Part shown: piece after piece, positions 1 to 8,102 of the stretch | How the letters are laid out: each line of letters starts with the position of its first letter | How positions within the stretch are numbered: position 1 is the stretch's first letter | DNA from: an uncultured Clostridia bacterium | GTDB taxonomy: Bacteria > Bacillota > Clostridia > Oscillospirales > Acutalibacteraceae | Assembly: GCA_937916395.1 (NCBI GenBank) | Contig: CALFTN010000009.1 | Span: 1 to 23,470 of the forward strand | Reading direction: 5' to 3' | Length of the DNA stretch: 23,470 nt | Program-made: the position numbers and the translations under genes | The notes under the pieces: model-generated | The model's database searches: none | What the model was told of the DNA's origin: nothing | The model's input: only the letters and a program-made list of their open reading frames with translations

Positions 1-54
1 TGCTCCCTAACTGATTTCGAGTCAGCCCCGTTATGACCACTTCGATACGTCTCC
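1..54 (-). tRNA. tRNA-Ser (anticodon CGA), 3' part outside the window
   Basis: Read on the minus strand from base 54, the sequence gives a 7-base acceptor strand GGAGACG, the bases TA at positions 8-9, a short D-arm with the GTGGTC loop, and a 5-bp anticodon arm GCTGA/TCAGT around the 7-base loop CTCGAAA. The anticodon is therefore CGA, which reads UCG serine codons. The variable arm begins (TAGGGAGCA) and looks long, as expected for a class II tRNA-Ser, but the window ends before the T-arm and the 3' acceptor strand. A consensus promoter lies just upstream on the same strand. Identity is read from the anticodon; the missing half cannot be checked. Confidence 0.85.
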
Positions 55-65
55 AAGTGCAAATA

Positions 66-94
66 ATTTTATCAAAACTTTTTAGATATGTCAA
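66..94 (-). promoter_or_regulatory. Sigma-A-type promoter of tRNA-Ser
   Basis: On the minus strand there is TTGACA (complement of 89-94), a 17-base spacer and TAAAAT (complement of 66-71). The -10 is preceded by TGA, giving a TGn extension. The predicted start falls a few bases before the mature tRNA 5' end. Confidence 0.8.
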
Positions 95-130
95 GGTTCT
101 CTTAATAATACAAAATTATAATTTTTCTTA

Positions 131-159
131 TTGAAAATATATTTTTATTGTGATACAAT
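131..159 (+). promoter_or_regulatory. Sigma-A-type promoter of the lipoprotein gene
   Basis: TTGAAA (131-136), a 17-base spacer and TACAAT (154-159), with a TGA extension directly before the -10. Transcription would start near 166, so the leader before the ATG at 180 is very short and begins close to the AAAAAGGG ribosome-binding site. This also argues against the in-frame GTG at 150, which lies inside the promoter. Confidence 0.75.
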
Positions 160-179
160 TTATAAAAAGGGTGTGTTTA

Positions 180-1169
180 ATGAAGGTTTTTTTAATTTTG
201 TTTTTGGTTGTTTTTGTTTTTTCGGGTTGTAGTTCTAATGTTAATAATGTACCGAGTGATATAACCACAACAGAACTAACAACTGAAATAAATAACTATG
301 ATTTTGATACAGATGAATTATTAAATGGCGATACAATAGTAAGTAATTGTAATAAAGATTACGTTAGTGAATTTATGACCTCATTGAACAGTTTAGAGAT
401 TTATTTTTCTGATGAATTAAAAGAAGCGAATTGTTACAATGTAACCCCTGAGTCTGTATCTGAAGTTACAGATATTAAGATTTTTAAATTTAGTGATACT
501 TGTGCATCTTTTGTTTTTATAGATAATGAAGTTTTTGGCATTTGTAATTCATTTGGTGGATATGGCTTTATTAATGCAGTTCCATGGGATTATGATAACG
601 ACGGAAATATAGATTTACTTGTGGCTTCTTCATGGGGGTCTGGGGTTCATCGTTCTGAAATTTCTGTTTTTAACACTAAAACAAAAAAGCCTATTGCTAT
701 TTACAACAATATGGATAGTTATCTTAATCCGTGTTCAAATTTATTTGTTACTGATGACTTTAAAGTATATTCTTGTAACGTTAATGGTAATAACTATGCT
801 AATTTATCTGTTACGCCATATGATTTTATTGGTACAGTTTCAAATATTAATGGTGTTCCTGTGTTTGTTTCATCAAACGAGAAACTTCCTTCATTTTCCT
901 ATGATGATTTTTTTGAAAGGTACAAAGATGACGATTTAATAACTTCTGGATTTTTAAATACTGAAAAAGCTATTGTAACAAATATTGACCAGATAATTGA
1001 ACTTGCAAAAAAAGAATGTACTGTTGAATATGATTCTGTTGTTGTTTCATATGACTCAAAAAATGAAATCTATTGTGTTAGTTTTAGTAAAAAAGATTAT
1101 CTTGGTGGGAATCAAGAGATTTTAATTAATAAAGATGGCATTACTCAATTTATGTATTATGGAGAGTAA
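180..1169 (+). CDS. Putative secreted lipoprotein with an FG-GAP/calcium-loop-like motif
   Basis: This 329-residue protein starts with a lipoprotein signal: Lys2, a hydrophobic stretch of about 12 residues, then the lipobox-like VFSGC with the modifiable cysteine at residue 17. A Thr/Asn-rich linker follows. Around residues 137-145 there is DYDNDGNID, the Asp/Asn/Gly spacing of a calcium-binding loop found in FG-GAP beta-propeller blades and dockerin/EF-hand-like loops. I see no catalytic motif. I chose the ATG at 180 because AAAAAGGG lies at the right distance and the signal peptide begins there; a GTG at 150 would add ten residues from inside the promoter. The gene is monocistronic, with its own promoter and terminator. 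It is probably an extracytoplasmic, membrane-anchored protein; its function is unknown. Confidence 0.75.
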   Translation: MKVFLILFLVVFVFSGCSSNVNNVPSDITTTELTTEINNYDFDTDELLNGDTIVSNCNKDYVSEFMTSLNSLEIYFSDELKEANCYNVTPESVSEVTDIKIFKFSDTCASFVFIDNEVFGICNSFGGYGFINAVPWDYDNDGNIDLLVASSWGSGVHRSEISVFNTKTKKPIAIYNNMDSYLNPCSNLFVTDDFKVYSCNVNGNNYANLSVTPYDFIGTVSNINGVPVFVSSNEKLPSFSYDDFFERYKDDDLITSGFLNTEKAIVTNIDQIIELAKKECTVEYDSVVVSYDSKNEIYCVSFSKKDYLGGNQEILINKDGITQFMYYGE

Positions 1170-1176
1170 TTTTTTG

Positions 1177-1207
1177 GCACCTGCATTTTTGCAGGTGCAT
1201 TATTTTT
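1177..1207 (+). terminator. Rho-independent terminator after the lipoprotein gene
   Basis: A perfect 9-bp stem, GCACCTGCA (1177-1185) with TGCAGGTGC (1190-1198), has a TTTT loop and is followed by ATTATTTTT. It starts 8 bases after the stop codon. Confidence 0.9.
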
Positions 1208-1265
1208 AATATGAAAATTTTGACCTTTTATCCAAAGATTTTCTATTTTCAATTTTTGAACAATG

Positions 1266-1274
1266 TGTTATAAT
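1266..1274 (+). promoter_or_regulatory. Extended -10 promoter of the phosphofructokinase gene
   Basis: A perfect TATAAT (1269-1274) is preceded by TGT, an extended -10. The -35 region at the usual distance (TTTTCA, 1246-1251) matches poorly, so recognition would rest on the extended -10. Confidence 0.55.
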
Positions 1275-1304
1275 AATAACATAAATTTTACAAGGAGTTT
1301 TGTT

Positions 1305-2522
1305 ATGAATATTGCTGTTGCTCAATCTGGTGGACCAACTTGTGCTATTAACGCTTCTCTTTTAGGTGTTTTTAAAGGTGCAATCCGTTCAGATAAAATA
1401 GATATTGTTTTCGGTTCTCTTAACGGTATTGAGGGGATTATTAACGATGATTTGATAATTCTTAATGATTATATTAAAACTTATCTTGATTTTGAAAAAT
1501 TAAGACAAACTCCGTCAACAGTTTTAAATTCCTGTCGTTATAAATTACCAGAATATACAGAGGATGTTTCTGTATATGAAAAAATCGTGAAAAACTTAAA
1601 AGCACACGGTATTAGGGCTTTTTTCTACATTGGTGGCAACGACTCAATGGATACAGTAAACAAGCTTTCAAAGTATCTTACAGAAATTGGCAGTGATATT
1701 AAAGTTATTGGAATCCCAAAAACTATCGATAATGATTTGATGATAACTGACCATACACCAGGCTTTGGTTCTGCTGCAAAATATGTTGCGACAACCGTTC
1801 AAGAGATTGTTCGTGACTGTTCTGTTTATAGCATAAATTCTATTACTATTATTGAAATAATGGGTAGAGATACCGGTTGGCTCACAGCTGCGTCTGCAGT
1901 TCTTCGTGCTAATGGTGAAATTGCACCACACCTTATTTATTTGCCTGAGACTCATTTCTCTGTTCAGAATTTCATTAAGGATTTGAAGCGTGTTCAACAA
2001 AGTCGTAGGGCAGTAGTTGTTGCTGTATCAGAAGGTGTTACACTTGATGAAGAAGATATAAACTCAGAGTTCTATAATGAAACTAGTGATGAGTTTGGTC
2101 ATAGATATTTGTCCGGTGTTGGTAAAACACTTGAAAATATTGTTCGTAAAGAAATTGGTTGCAAGGTTCGTTCAATTGAACTTAACGTTATGCAACGTTG
2201 TTCTTCGCACTTAAGCTCAAAAACAGATATTGAAGAGGCTGAGCAAATCGGTGTTATGGCTGTTGAAAGAGCTTTAAAAGGCGAGTCTGGTAAGGTTATG
2301 TACTTCAAACGTGTTTCAAATTCACCATATACAGTTGTTATTGATTCAATAGATGCAGCTGAAATTGCAAATAAGGTGAAATATTTTCCGCTTGGTTGGA
2401 TTAATTCAAGTGGTAATAATGTTACAGATGAAGCTGTTGATTATATTTTACCACTTATTCAGGGTGAGCAAGATATTCACTACCTGAACGGAATGCCAAT
2501 TCATTTTAAATTAGGAAATTAA
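1305..2522 (+). CDS. pfp: 6-phosphofructokinase, probably pyrophosphate-dependent
   Basis: The product is 405 residues and makes fructose 1,6-bisphosphate from fructose 6-phosphate in glycolysis. The N-terminus has the phosphofructokinase nucleotide-loop pattern AQSGGPT (about residues 5-11). The phosphoryl-donor site reads GGNDS at 110-114 where ATP enzymes have GGDGS, and the catalytic segment is PKTIDND at 138-144 where ATP enzymes usually have GTIDND. An Asp at 113 and a Lys at 139 are the two residues known to mark PPi-dependent enzymes. The substrate-binding MGRDTGW follows at 186-192. The length, longer than the roughly 320 residues of ATP PfkA, also fits this clade. I chose the ATG at 1305 because AAGGAG sits 7 bases upstream and the conserved domain starts there; an in-frame upstream start overlaps the promoter. 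The gene is monocistronic between two terminators. PPi use is inferred from the residues. Confidence 0.88.
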   Translation: MNIAVAQSGGPTCAINASLLGVFKGAIRSDKIDIVFGSLNGIEGIINDDLIILNDYIKTYLDFEKLRQTPSTVLNSCRYKLPEYTEDVSVYEKIVKNLKAHGIRAFFYIGGNDSMDTVNKLSKYLTEIGSDIKVIGIPKTIDNDLMITDHTPGFGSAAKYVATTVQEIVRDCSVYSINSITIIEIMGRDTGWLTAASAVLRANGEIAPHLIYLPETHFSVQNFIKDLKRVQQSRRAVVVAVSEGVTLDEEDINSEFYNETSDEFGHRYLSGVGKTLENIVRKEIGCKVRSIELNVMQRCSSHLSSKTDIEEAEQIGVMAVERALKGESGKVMYFKRVSNSPYTVVIDSIDAAEIANKVKYFPLGWINSSGNNVTDEAVDYILPLIQGEQDIHYLNGMPIHFKLGN

Positions 2523-2530
2523 TTTATTTA

Positions 2531-2566
2531 AACCATGGGTTTTTTAACTCGTGGTTTTCTTGTTTT
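2531..2566 (+). terminator. Rho-independent terminator after pfp
   Basis: AACCATGGG (2531-2539) pairs with CTCGTGGTT (2548-2556) over 9 bp, including two G-U pairs, around a TTTTTTAA loop. The T-rich tail TTCTTGTTTT follows. Confidence 0.8.
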
Positions 2567-2604
2567 CAAATAAGTTAAGAAATGGTTACAATAGTGTCAT
2601 TTAA

Positions 2605-2633
2605 TTGACTTTCAAATAAAAAAATGTTATTAT
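2605..2633 (+). promoter_or_regulatory. Sigma-A-type promoter of the HD-GYP gene
   Basis: TTGACT (2605-2610), a 17-base spacer and TATTAT (2628-2633), with a TGT extension. The leader is about 65 bases. It contains the small dyad CAAG-TGTG-CTTG near 2663-2674, to which I assign no role. A second TATAAT at 2642-2647 has no usable -35. Confidence 0.75.
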
Positions 2634-2706
2634 AAATAAGATATAATGTGCGAAATATGGGCAAGTGTGCTTGTATGTAAAAAATGCTTGATAGAGGTGA
2701 TTTGAC

Positions 2707-5700
2707 TTGAAATCCAATTCAGTTATTTTCTTTACAGAAAATGTTGATGCAAATGAAAATTTAATTAAGTTATATGAAGGTATTGCTACTGTTTCTGTTT
2801 GTGGTTATAATTCGCAAACATGGGATGATGTGGATTTATATGCCAAAAATATTGTTGCATTTGTTTTTGATGGTTTGCAAGAAACCAGAGAGATACCTTG
2901 GATTATTACAAAACTTTCTGAAGATGGTGTTTTTAATGAAGTACCAGTTATATTCACTTCAGATGCTTCTATGTATGCTTTTGAAGACAAAGGTTATCGT
3001 GCTTGTGCAATTGATTTGATTTCTTACCCTATCCGTCAAGATGTTTTTATAAGACGTTTTGAGAATCTTGTTGAGATTTATCATTTGAAAAAGCAAATGA
3101 ATAAAATGTCAAGTATTCAGACAAAACGTATTTTGAATCAGGCAAATATGCTCAAAGAACAATCAAATAAAATGAATACAATGAACTTTGAGCTTGTTGA
3201 GCTTCTTGTTGCGGCAATTGAAAGTCGTGATATGGAATCTGGTCAGCATATAAAAAGAATTAAATATTTTACTAAAGCTCTTACAGATGTTGTTGTTAAG
3301 GAATGTCCGGAATATAATATTTCTGCTATACAGGCTGAATACATATTCCTTGCTTCATCAGTTCACGATATTGGTAAAATTGCAATACCTGATGCAATAA
3401 TGTTAAAACCAGGTCGTCTCACAAAAGAAGAGTTTGAAATTATGAAAACACACACCACTCATGGTGCTGAGCTTCTCGATATGCTTGAAGAAATTGGTGA
3501 TTCACAATATTCAAGATATTGTCGTGATATTGCGCTTTATCACCACGAAAGGTGGGATGGTAAGGGTTATCCAAAAGGATTAAAGGGTAATAATATTCCT
3601 ATTTCTGCTCAGATTGTTTCTGTTGCTGACTGTTATGACGCCCTTACTAGTGATAGACCATATAAAAACGCACTTTCTCACGATGAAGCCGTTGAACTTA
3701 TCATGACTGGCGCTTGCGGTACTTTTTCTGAACAATTACTTGAGTGCTTCAGAATTGCGTTACCAGAGTTTGAGCGTATTGAGAAAAACTTCAAAGCAGC
3801 CAGCAATGAAGAATGTAGTTCTTGTGATGCTACTAAAGCTAAATATACAACTGAATATCAGCTTTATGCTGAACATAACGAAGAAGTTGATTCTGATGCA
3901 GAACGTGCATTGAAAATTTCAATTTGCGAGGATAAATTACTTTCTGCTTACAATGTTATTTTTGAAGCAGATATCATAGAAAATGATTTTCAGGTTATAC
4001 GTGGTTCGTGGTCACCACTTTTCCCGTTCTTACCTAAAAATATTTATGAAGCTTTTGCACAATGCCACAAAATATGTCATCCTGCTGATTCGGCAAGATT
4101 TTTACAGAATGTTTCTATGTCTGCATTCAAAGAACTTGTTAAATCAGGCGTAATGAAAACTCGTGTTGAATTCAGGGCAGTAAAAAAAGATACAGAATAT
4201 GTTATCTTAGGTATTATTGCGTTTGAAGCTGATGAAAACGGCGAAATTACAAAAGTTTTCGGTGCATTTGATGCATATTTTGAAGATGAAATTGAAAAGG
4301 AAATCCAAAGAAGCTTTACTGTTTCGGATGGGCTTACTGGTGTTCCGCTTCAAAAGAAATTCTCAAAAGATGTTGACGATTTCCTTACTCTTATGCCAGA
4401 TTCACAAAATGCTTTGATTTTCATTGATATTGATGAAATGGGCTTAATTAACAATATGTTTGGTTATGAATATGGTAATGCGTTTATAAAGGAAATTGCA
4501 AGAAAGCTTCGTGATTTTCAAGAGAAGCAGGATATTTATATCGGTAAAGCATCTGCTGATAAATTTTTGGTTTTCGTTAAAAATATTACAAAATTGAGAG
4601 AGCTTATTATTCTTATTGATAATCTTCATAAATCTTTAAGAAAAACTTATCATACACCAGCTGAAATGGGTATTTTTACAGTAACACTAGGTGTTGCAAA
4701 ATATCCTCAGGATGGTAAGAATTTTAAAGAATTGTTCAATAATGCTGAATTCGCTTGTAAGGCTGCAAAGCTCAACAAACGAAGCACTTATGCATTCTTT
4801 AATCCATCTATGAAAGATTTTTCACAAATTTCTTCTGAAATAAAAGAATTAGAAGAATCCTTTAATTCTGATGGTGCTCAAAAATTCTTCCCTGTAGTAA
4901 GTAAGAAAACAGGCAAGTTAATCTGCTATGACTATAATCCTTTTGCTGGTTCGTTAAGCAAGATTGCTTTTACATCTGATTTGTATCATGCAATCAATAA
5001 TTCAGATGCAAATGTTAAAAACTTTAGTCTTTTAGCAATTAAAAATCTTTTACTTACACTTATTGAAAAGCGTGATAACGGTGAAGCAATTCCACCTATA
5101 TCAATTTATACACTTTTAGTTCCGGATGATGTTTTGACACTTGTGCAGAATCTCAATGATTTTGTTGCACAGAATGATTGTAAAGGAATTGATTTAACTA
5201 TTAATGTTCCACAGGATTTCCTCGAAAATACTGACATAAGGCACCTTAATTCATTTGCATCATTCTTGAAAAAAATTGGATTCTCTCTTGGTGTTTATTT
5301 AGTAGGTGAGAGGTATGTTCATAATTCTTGCTTTACACGTGGAGTATTTAGAAGAATTGTTATGGCACCAACATTCCTTGATACTGCTTTAACTTCAACT
5401 GAATCAGCAAGCTACGCTGCATTGACTCTTAACAACCTTAAATCTGTTTCTGATTTTATTTCAATTCCATTGAGTGTTACTGATGCAGATGCAGAGCACT
5501 TCTTTAATTGTGATTCAACTGATTTTACACATACTTTAGAGCCTGTTGATGATATCAGTGGTATGCTAAACGATTTTAAATCACGCGAGACTTTTGCAGA
5601 AGCTAAATCTAATGAAAGTCAATTCATAACAAGCATAAATCCTGCAATGTTTTTACACGATTTTGTTAATTCGTCTATTGTATTAGTTGCCTTTGATCCT

Positions 5701-6003
5701 GTGAGCGGTAAAATTCAAATTTCTGAAAACGCTGATGAAATTTTCGGTTTTGATGTAAAAACAAGCTTTGGCAATTCTTCTCTTGATTTTGTTAAAAAAT
5801 TCTTGCATGAAGATGATTTTGAACCGTTTATGTTGGCAGTTTCTTCTGCTAAAGAAACAATGAAGCCAAGTATTTGTACAGTGAAATGTGTTTCTGGCCA
5901 AGAATTAAATGAATATAAGGAATTTACTATCTCAATTCAGTGTATTCTCAATCATTTAGGTCAACCAACACGCTTCCAATGTATTCTTATCCCAATTAAT
6001 TGA
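2707..6003 (+). CDS. Multidomain HD-GYP phosphodiesterase with degenerate GGDEF and EAL domains and PAS modules
   Basis: This 1098-residue cytoplasmic signalling protein has no membrane segment. In order, I read: a receiver-like region (about 1-120) and a linker helix; an HD-GYP domain (about 165-355) with HDIGK at 220-224, HTTH at 249-252 and HHERWDGKGYP at 279-289, all metal and signature residues intact; a PAS-like region (about 405-530); a GGDEF-like domain (about 535-700) whose active-site motif is ASADKF at 615-620; an EAL-like domain (about 715-950) where the EAL triad is replaced by YDY near 741-743; and a C-terminal PAS (about 980-1098). The HD-GYP part should hydrolyse a cyclic dinucleotide such as c-di-GMP. 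The other two are probably sensory or binding relics. The TTG at 2707 is chosen because GAGGTGA lies 6 bases upstream. The 3' end overlaps convergent sigK by 8 bases. Confidence 0.88.
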   Translation: MKSNSVIFFTENVDANENLIKLYEGIATVSVCGYNSQTWDDVDLYAKNIVAFVFDGLQETREIPWIITKLSEDGVFNEVPVIFTSDASMYAFEDKGYRACAIDLISYPIRQDVFIRRFENLVEIYHLKKQMNKMSSIQTKRILNQANMLKEQSNKMNTMNFELVELLVAAIESRDMESGQHIKRIKYFTKALTDVVVKECPEYNISAIQAEYIFLASSVHDIGKIAIPDAIMLKPGRLTKEEFEIMKTHTTHGAELLDMLEEIGDSQYSRYCRDIALYHHERWDGKGYPKGLKGNNIPISAQIVSVADCYDALTSDRPYKNALSHDEAVELIMTGACGTFSEQLLECFRIALPEFERIEKNFKAASNEECSSCDATKAKYTTEYQLYAEHNEEVDSDAERALKISICEDKLLSAYNVIFEADIIENDFQVIRGSWSPLFPFLPKNIYEAFAQCHKICHPADSARFLQNVSMSAFKELVKSGVMKTRVEFRAVKKDTEYVILGIIAFEADENGEITKVFGAFDAYFEDEIEKEIQRSFTVSDGLTGVPLQKKFSKDVDDFLTLMPDSQNALIFIDIDEMGLINNMFGYEYGNAFIKEIARKLRDFQEKQDIYIGKASADKFLVFVKNITKLRELIILIDNLHKSLRKTYHTPAEMGIFTVTLGVAKYPQDGKNFKELFNNAEFACKAAKLNKRSTYAFFNPSMKDFSQISSEIKELEESFNSDGAQKFFPVVSKKTGKLICYDYNPFAGSLSKIAFTSDLYHAINNSDANVKNFSLLAIKNLLLTLIEKRDNGEAIPPISIYTLLVPDDVLTLVQNLNDFVAQNDCKGIDLTINVPQDFLENTDIRHLNSFASFLKKIGFSLGVYLVGERYVHNSCFTRGVFRRIVMAPTFLDTALTSTESASYAALTLNNLKSVSDFISIPLSVTDADAEHFFNCDSTDFTHTLEPVDDISGMLNDFKSRETFAEAKSNESQFITSINPAMFLHDFVNSSIVLVAFDPVSGKIQISENADEIFGFDVKTSFGNSSLDFVKKFLHEDDFEPFMLAVSSAKETMKPSICTVKCVSGQELNEYKEFTISIQCILNHLGQPTRFQCILIPIN

Positions 6004-6670
6004 ATTCTTTTCTTATAGTTTCAATTACTCTTTTTTCAATTCTTGAAACATAAGAACGTGATATATTTAATTCTTTTGCGACTTCTCTTTGTGTTTTTGG
6101 GATACTTCCATCTAAACCATATCGCATAATAATTATTTTTCTGTCACGTTTACATTCAATACTATTAATGATTTCTATTGATTTTTTTAATTTGTTTTTG
6201 TAGTCGATATCATCAATAATAGTGTCATCCACTGCAATTATGTCTATTAATGTCAATGGATTTCCTTCGTTGTCAACATCAATAGGTTCATTAAAGGATA
6301 TTTCTTGAGTTGTCTTTTTTATATTTCTGAAATACATTAGAATCTCGTTTTCTATACACCTTGAAACATAGGTTGCAAGTTTTGTTCCTTTTTCAGGTTT
6401 AAAACTGTTTATACCTTTGATTAAGCCTATTGTACCAATAGAAATTAAATCATCTTGATCGCTGTAAGTTGAATAATATTTCTTTATTATGTGTGCTACA
6501 AGCCTCAGGTTATGTTTAATAAGCTTATCTTTGGCGTTAGCGTCGCCCTGTGACATCTTTTCGATTGCTTCCTGTTCCTCTTTTTTAGAGAGCGGAGGTG
6601 GAAAAGAATCAGCATTTGTCACATGCAGAACAAATACAAGCAAATTGCTGAATAAAGTGAAAATATCCAT
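5996..6670 (-). CDS. sigK: RNA polymerase sporulation sigma factor sigma-K (pro-form), uninterrupted
   Basis: The product is 224 residues. A hydrophobic N-terminal stretch (residues 4-18) looks like the membrane-associated pro-sequence that SpoIVFB removes from B. subtilis pro-sigma-K. The sequence SFPPPLS (22-28) then opens the mature part. Region 2 follows, with HNLRLVAHIIKKY (53-65), DDLISIGTIGLIKGI (73-87) and TKLATYVSRCIENEIL (96-111). Region 4.2 ends in TQREVAKELNISRSYVSRIEKR. The HNLRLVAHI signature fits sigma-K better than sigma-E, whose counterpart reads more like NLRLVVYIARK. The gene is a single open frame, with no skin-like element splitting it. AAGGAG lies upstream of the ATG at 6670. 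The protein would drive late mother-cell sporulation genes. Sigma-E is the alternative, less likely from the short pro-sequence. Confidence 0.9.
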   Translation of the reverse strand: MDIFTLFSNLLVFVLHVTNADSFPPPLSKKEEQEAIEKMSQGDANAKDKLIKHNLRLVAHIIKKYYSTYSDQDDLISIGTIGLIKGINSFKPEKGTKLATYVSRCIENEILMYFRNIKKTTQEISFNEPIDVDNEGNPLTLIDIIAVDDTIIDDIDYKNKLKKSIEIINSIECKRDRKIIIMRYGLDGSIPKTQREVAKELNISRSYVSRIEKRVIETIRKEFN

Positions 6671-6746
6671 AAAAACACTCCTTTGTATTTAAGATATATT
6701 CATTTTCTTTCTGTGCTTTGCCAGTCCAATATAAAAGAGTGATTAT

Positions 6747-8102
6747 ATGTCAAAAATTGAACAATTTAAATTGACAATACGTTTCTCGTCAACTTTTATA
6801 CTTTGTGCCGTTTTATCATTTGTTTATTATTTAGTTTGGAACAATGTATATAACCCGGAATTTGAAAATATGTTCAGAAACCAAGGTAAAATGTTCTTAG
6901 TAGCAGTTTATTTTTTAGTTTTATTGGTTTCAAGTATTGCTTTGGGTGCGTCTAAAGTTGATAAGTTCAGAAAAAGTGAGATAATTTTTTATCAGATGCT
7001 TGCCGTAATATTTGCAAACTGCATTGCATATGCTCAGATTTGTTTGCTTGAAGCAGTTTTAGCTAATGTTTTCGGTATGCTTTATATTCTTCTCATTCAG
7101 ACAGTTGTTATAGTTGCCTGGACGCTCATTGCAACCGAAATTATAAGACGATTGAATCCACCTGAAGAAATGATTATAATTTATGGTAGCCATTTAGCAA
7201 CTGAAATTGTTTACAAAATGAGTGAAATGGAAGAAAGATATAAAATCGTTGAATCTATTAATGTTGATTCTGGTTTTGACGAAATTGTAGAAAAAATCAG
7301 TAAATTCAAGAGTGTCATCATCTGCGATGTTCCAGCACGTATGCGTAATGATGTTTTAAAGCATTGTTATCAAGAGAATAAAAGTATTTACATTGTACCT
7401 AAAATTTCAGATATTATTATCAGAAACTCTTCTGAAATTACTTACTTCGATTCTCCGATAATACACGCTCATTCTCAAGGGTTGACAATTGAACAAAGGG
7501 CAGTAAAACGTCTTATGGATATAGTTTTGTCTCTTGTGGCATTTATTTTGTTTTCACCATTGTTTTTAATTATTTCAATCGCAATTAAGCTTTATGATGG
7601 TGGTCCGGTTTTTTATAAACAAGCCAGAGCAACAAAAGATATGCGTGTGTTTGATATTTTAAAATTTCGTAGTATGATTGTTGATGCCGAAAAAGATGGT
7701 CCACAGCCTGCTACAAGTAATGACTCGCGTATTACTCCTGTTGGGAAGGTTATAAGAGCGTTACGTGTGGATGAGTTACCGCAGATTTTAAATATTTTGA
7801 AAGGTGATATGTCTATTGTTGGTCCGAGGCCAGAGCGCATTGAACATGTTGAAAAATATTCAAAACAAATTCCAGAGTTTGCATGTAGGTATAAAGTCAG
7901 GGGAGGCTTAACAGGCTACGCTCAGGTTTTTGGTAAATATAACACATCTGCTTATAATAAGCTGAAAATGGATTTAATGTATATCCAGAGATATTCTCTT
8001 GCGTTAGATATTAAGTTAATTATAATGACAGTAAAGATTTTGTTTAAAAAAGATAGTACAGAGGGTTTTAAAGAAAAAAAAGGGAAGAGTGCTGATAAAT
8101 AA
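6747..8102 (+). CDS. Polyprenyl glycosylphosphotransferase (WcaJ/WbaP-type initiating sugar transferase)
   Basis: This 451-residue membrane protein should attach the first sugar-1-phosphate to a polyprenyl-phosphate carrier, starting an exopolysaccharide, capsule or wall-glycan unit at the inner face of the membrane. Four hydrophobic segments lie at about 12-31, 48-67, 80-100 and 108-131. A Rossmann-like middle domain (about 138-230) follows. The C-terminal bacterial sugar transferase domain begins with a membrane helix at about 257-281. It shows KFRSM (306-310), DELPQILNILKGDMSIVGPRPE (342-363, with the catalytic-type Asp-Glu pair) and RGGLTGYAQV (385-394). The ATG at 6747 follows AAAGAGTGAT. 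The stop codon overlaps the next gene's start (TAATG), so the two are probably co-translated. The specific sugar cannot be read from sequence. Confidence 0.88.
   Translation: MSKIEQFKLTIRFSSTFILCAVLSFVYYLVWNNVYNPEFENMFRNQGKMFLVAVYFLVLLVSSIALGASKVDKFRKSEIIFYQMLAVIFANCIAYAQICLLEAVLANVFGMLYILLIQTVVIVAWTLIATEIIRRLNPPEEMIIIYGSHLATEIVYKMSEMEERYKIVESINVDSGFDEIVEKISKFKSVIICDVPARMRNDVLKHCYQENKSIYIVPKISDIIIRNSSEITYFDSPIIHAHSQGLTIEQRAVKRLMDIVLSLVAFILFSPLFLIISIAIKLYDGGPVFYKQARATKDMRVFDILKFRSMIVDAEKDGPQPATSNDSRITPVGKVIRALRVDELPQILNILKGDMSIVGPRPERIEHVEKYSKQIPEFACRYKVRGGLTGYAQVFGKYNTSAYNKLKMDLMYIQRYSLALDIKLIIMTVKILFKKDSTEGFKEKKGKSADK

Noticed and set aside
619..939. Second plus-strand frame inside the lipoprotein gene
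   Set aside because: Leu/Ile-rich shadow of AT-rich coding DNA without a start signal.
2642..2647. A second TATAAT upstream of the HD-GYP gene
   Set aside because: No -35 at a usable distance; the promoter at 2605-2633 is much better.
5996..6670. Assignment as sigma-E instead of sigma-K
   Set aside because: The short hydrophobic pro-sequence and HNLRLVAHI favour sigma-K; no spoIIGA lies next to it.
6730..6735. TATAAA upstream of the sugar transferase as its -10
   Set aside because: It would put the transcription start inside the ribosome-binding site; no promoter for this gene could be assigned.
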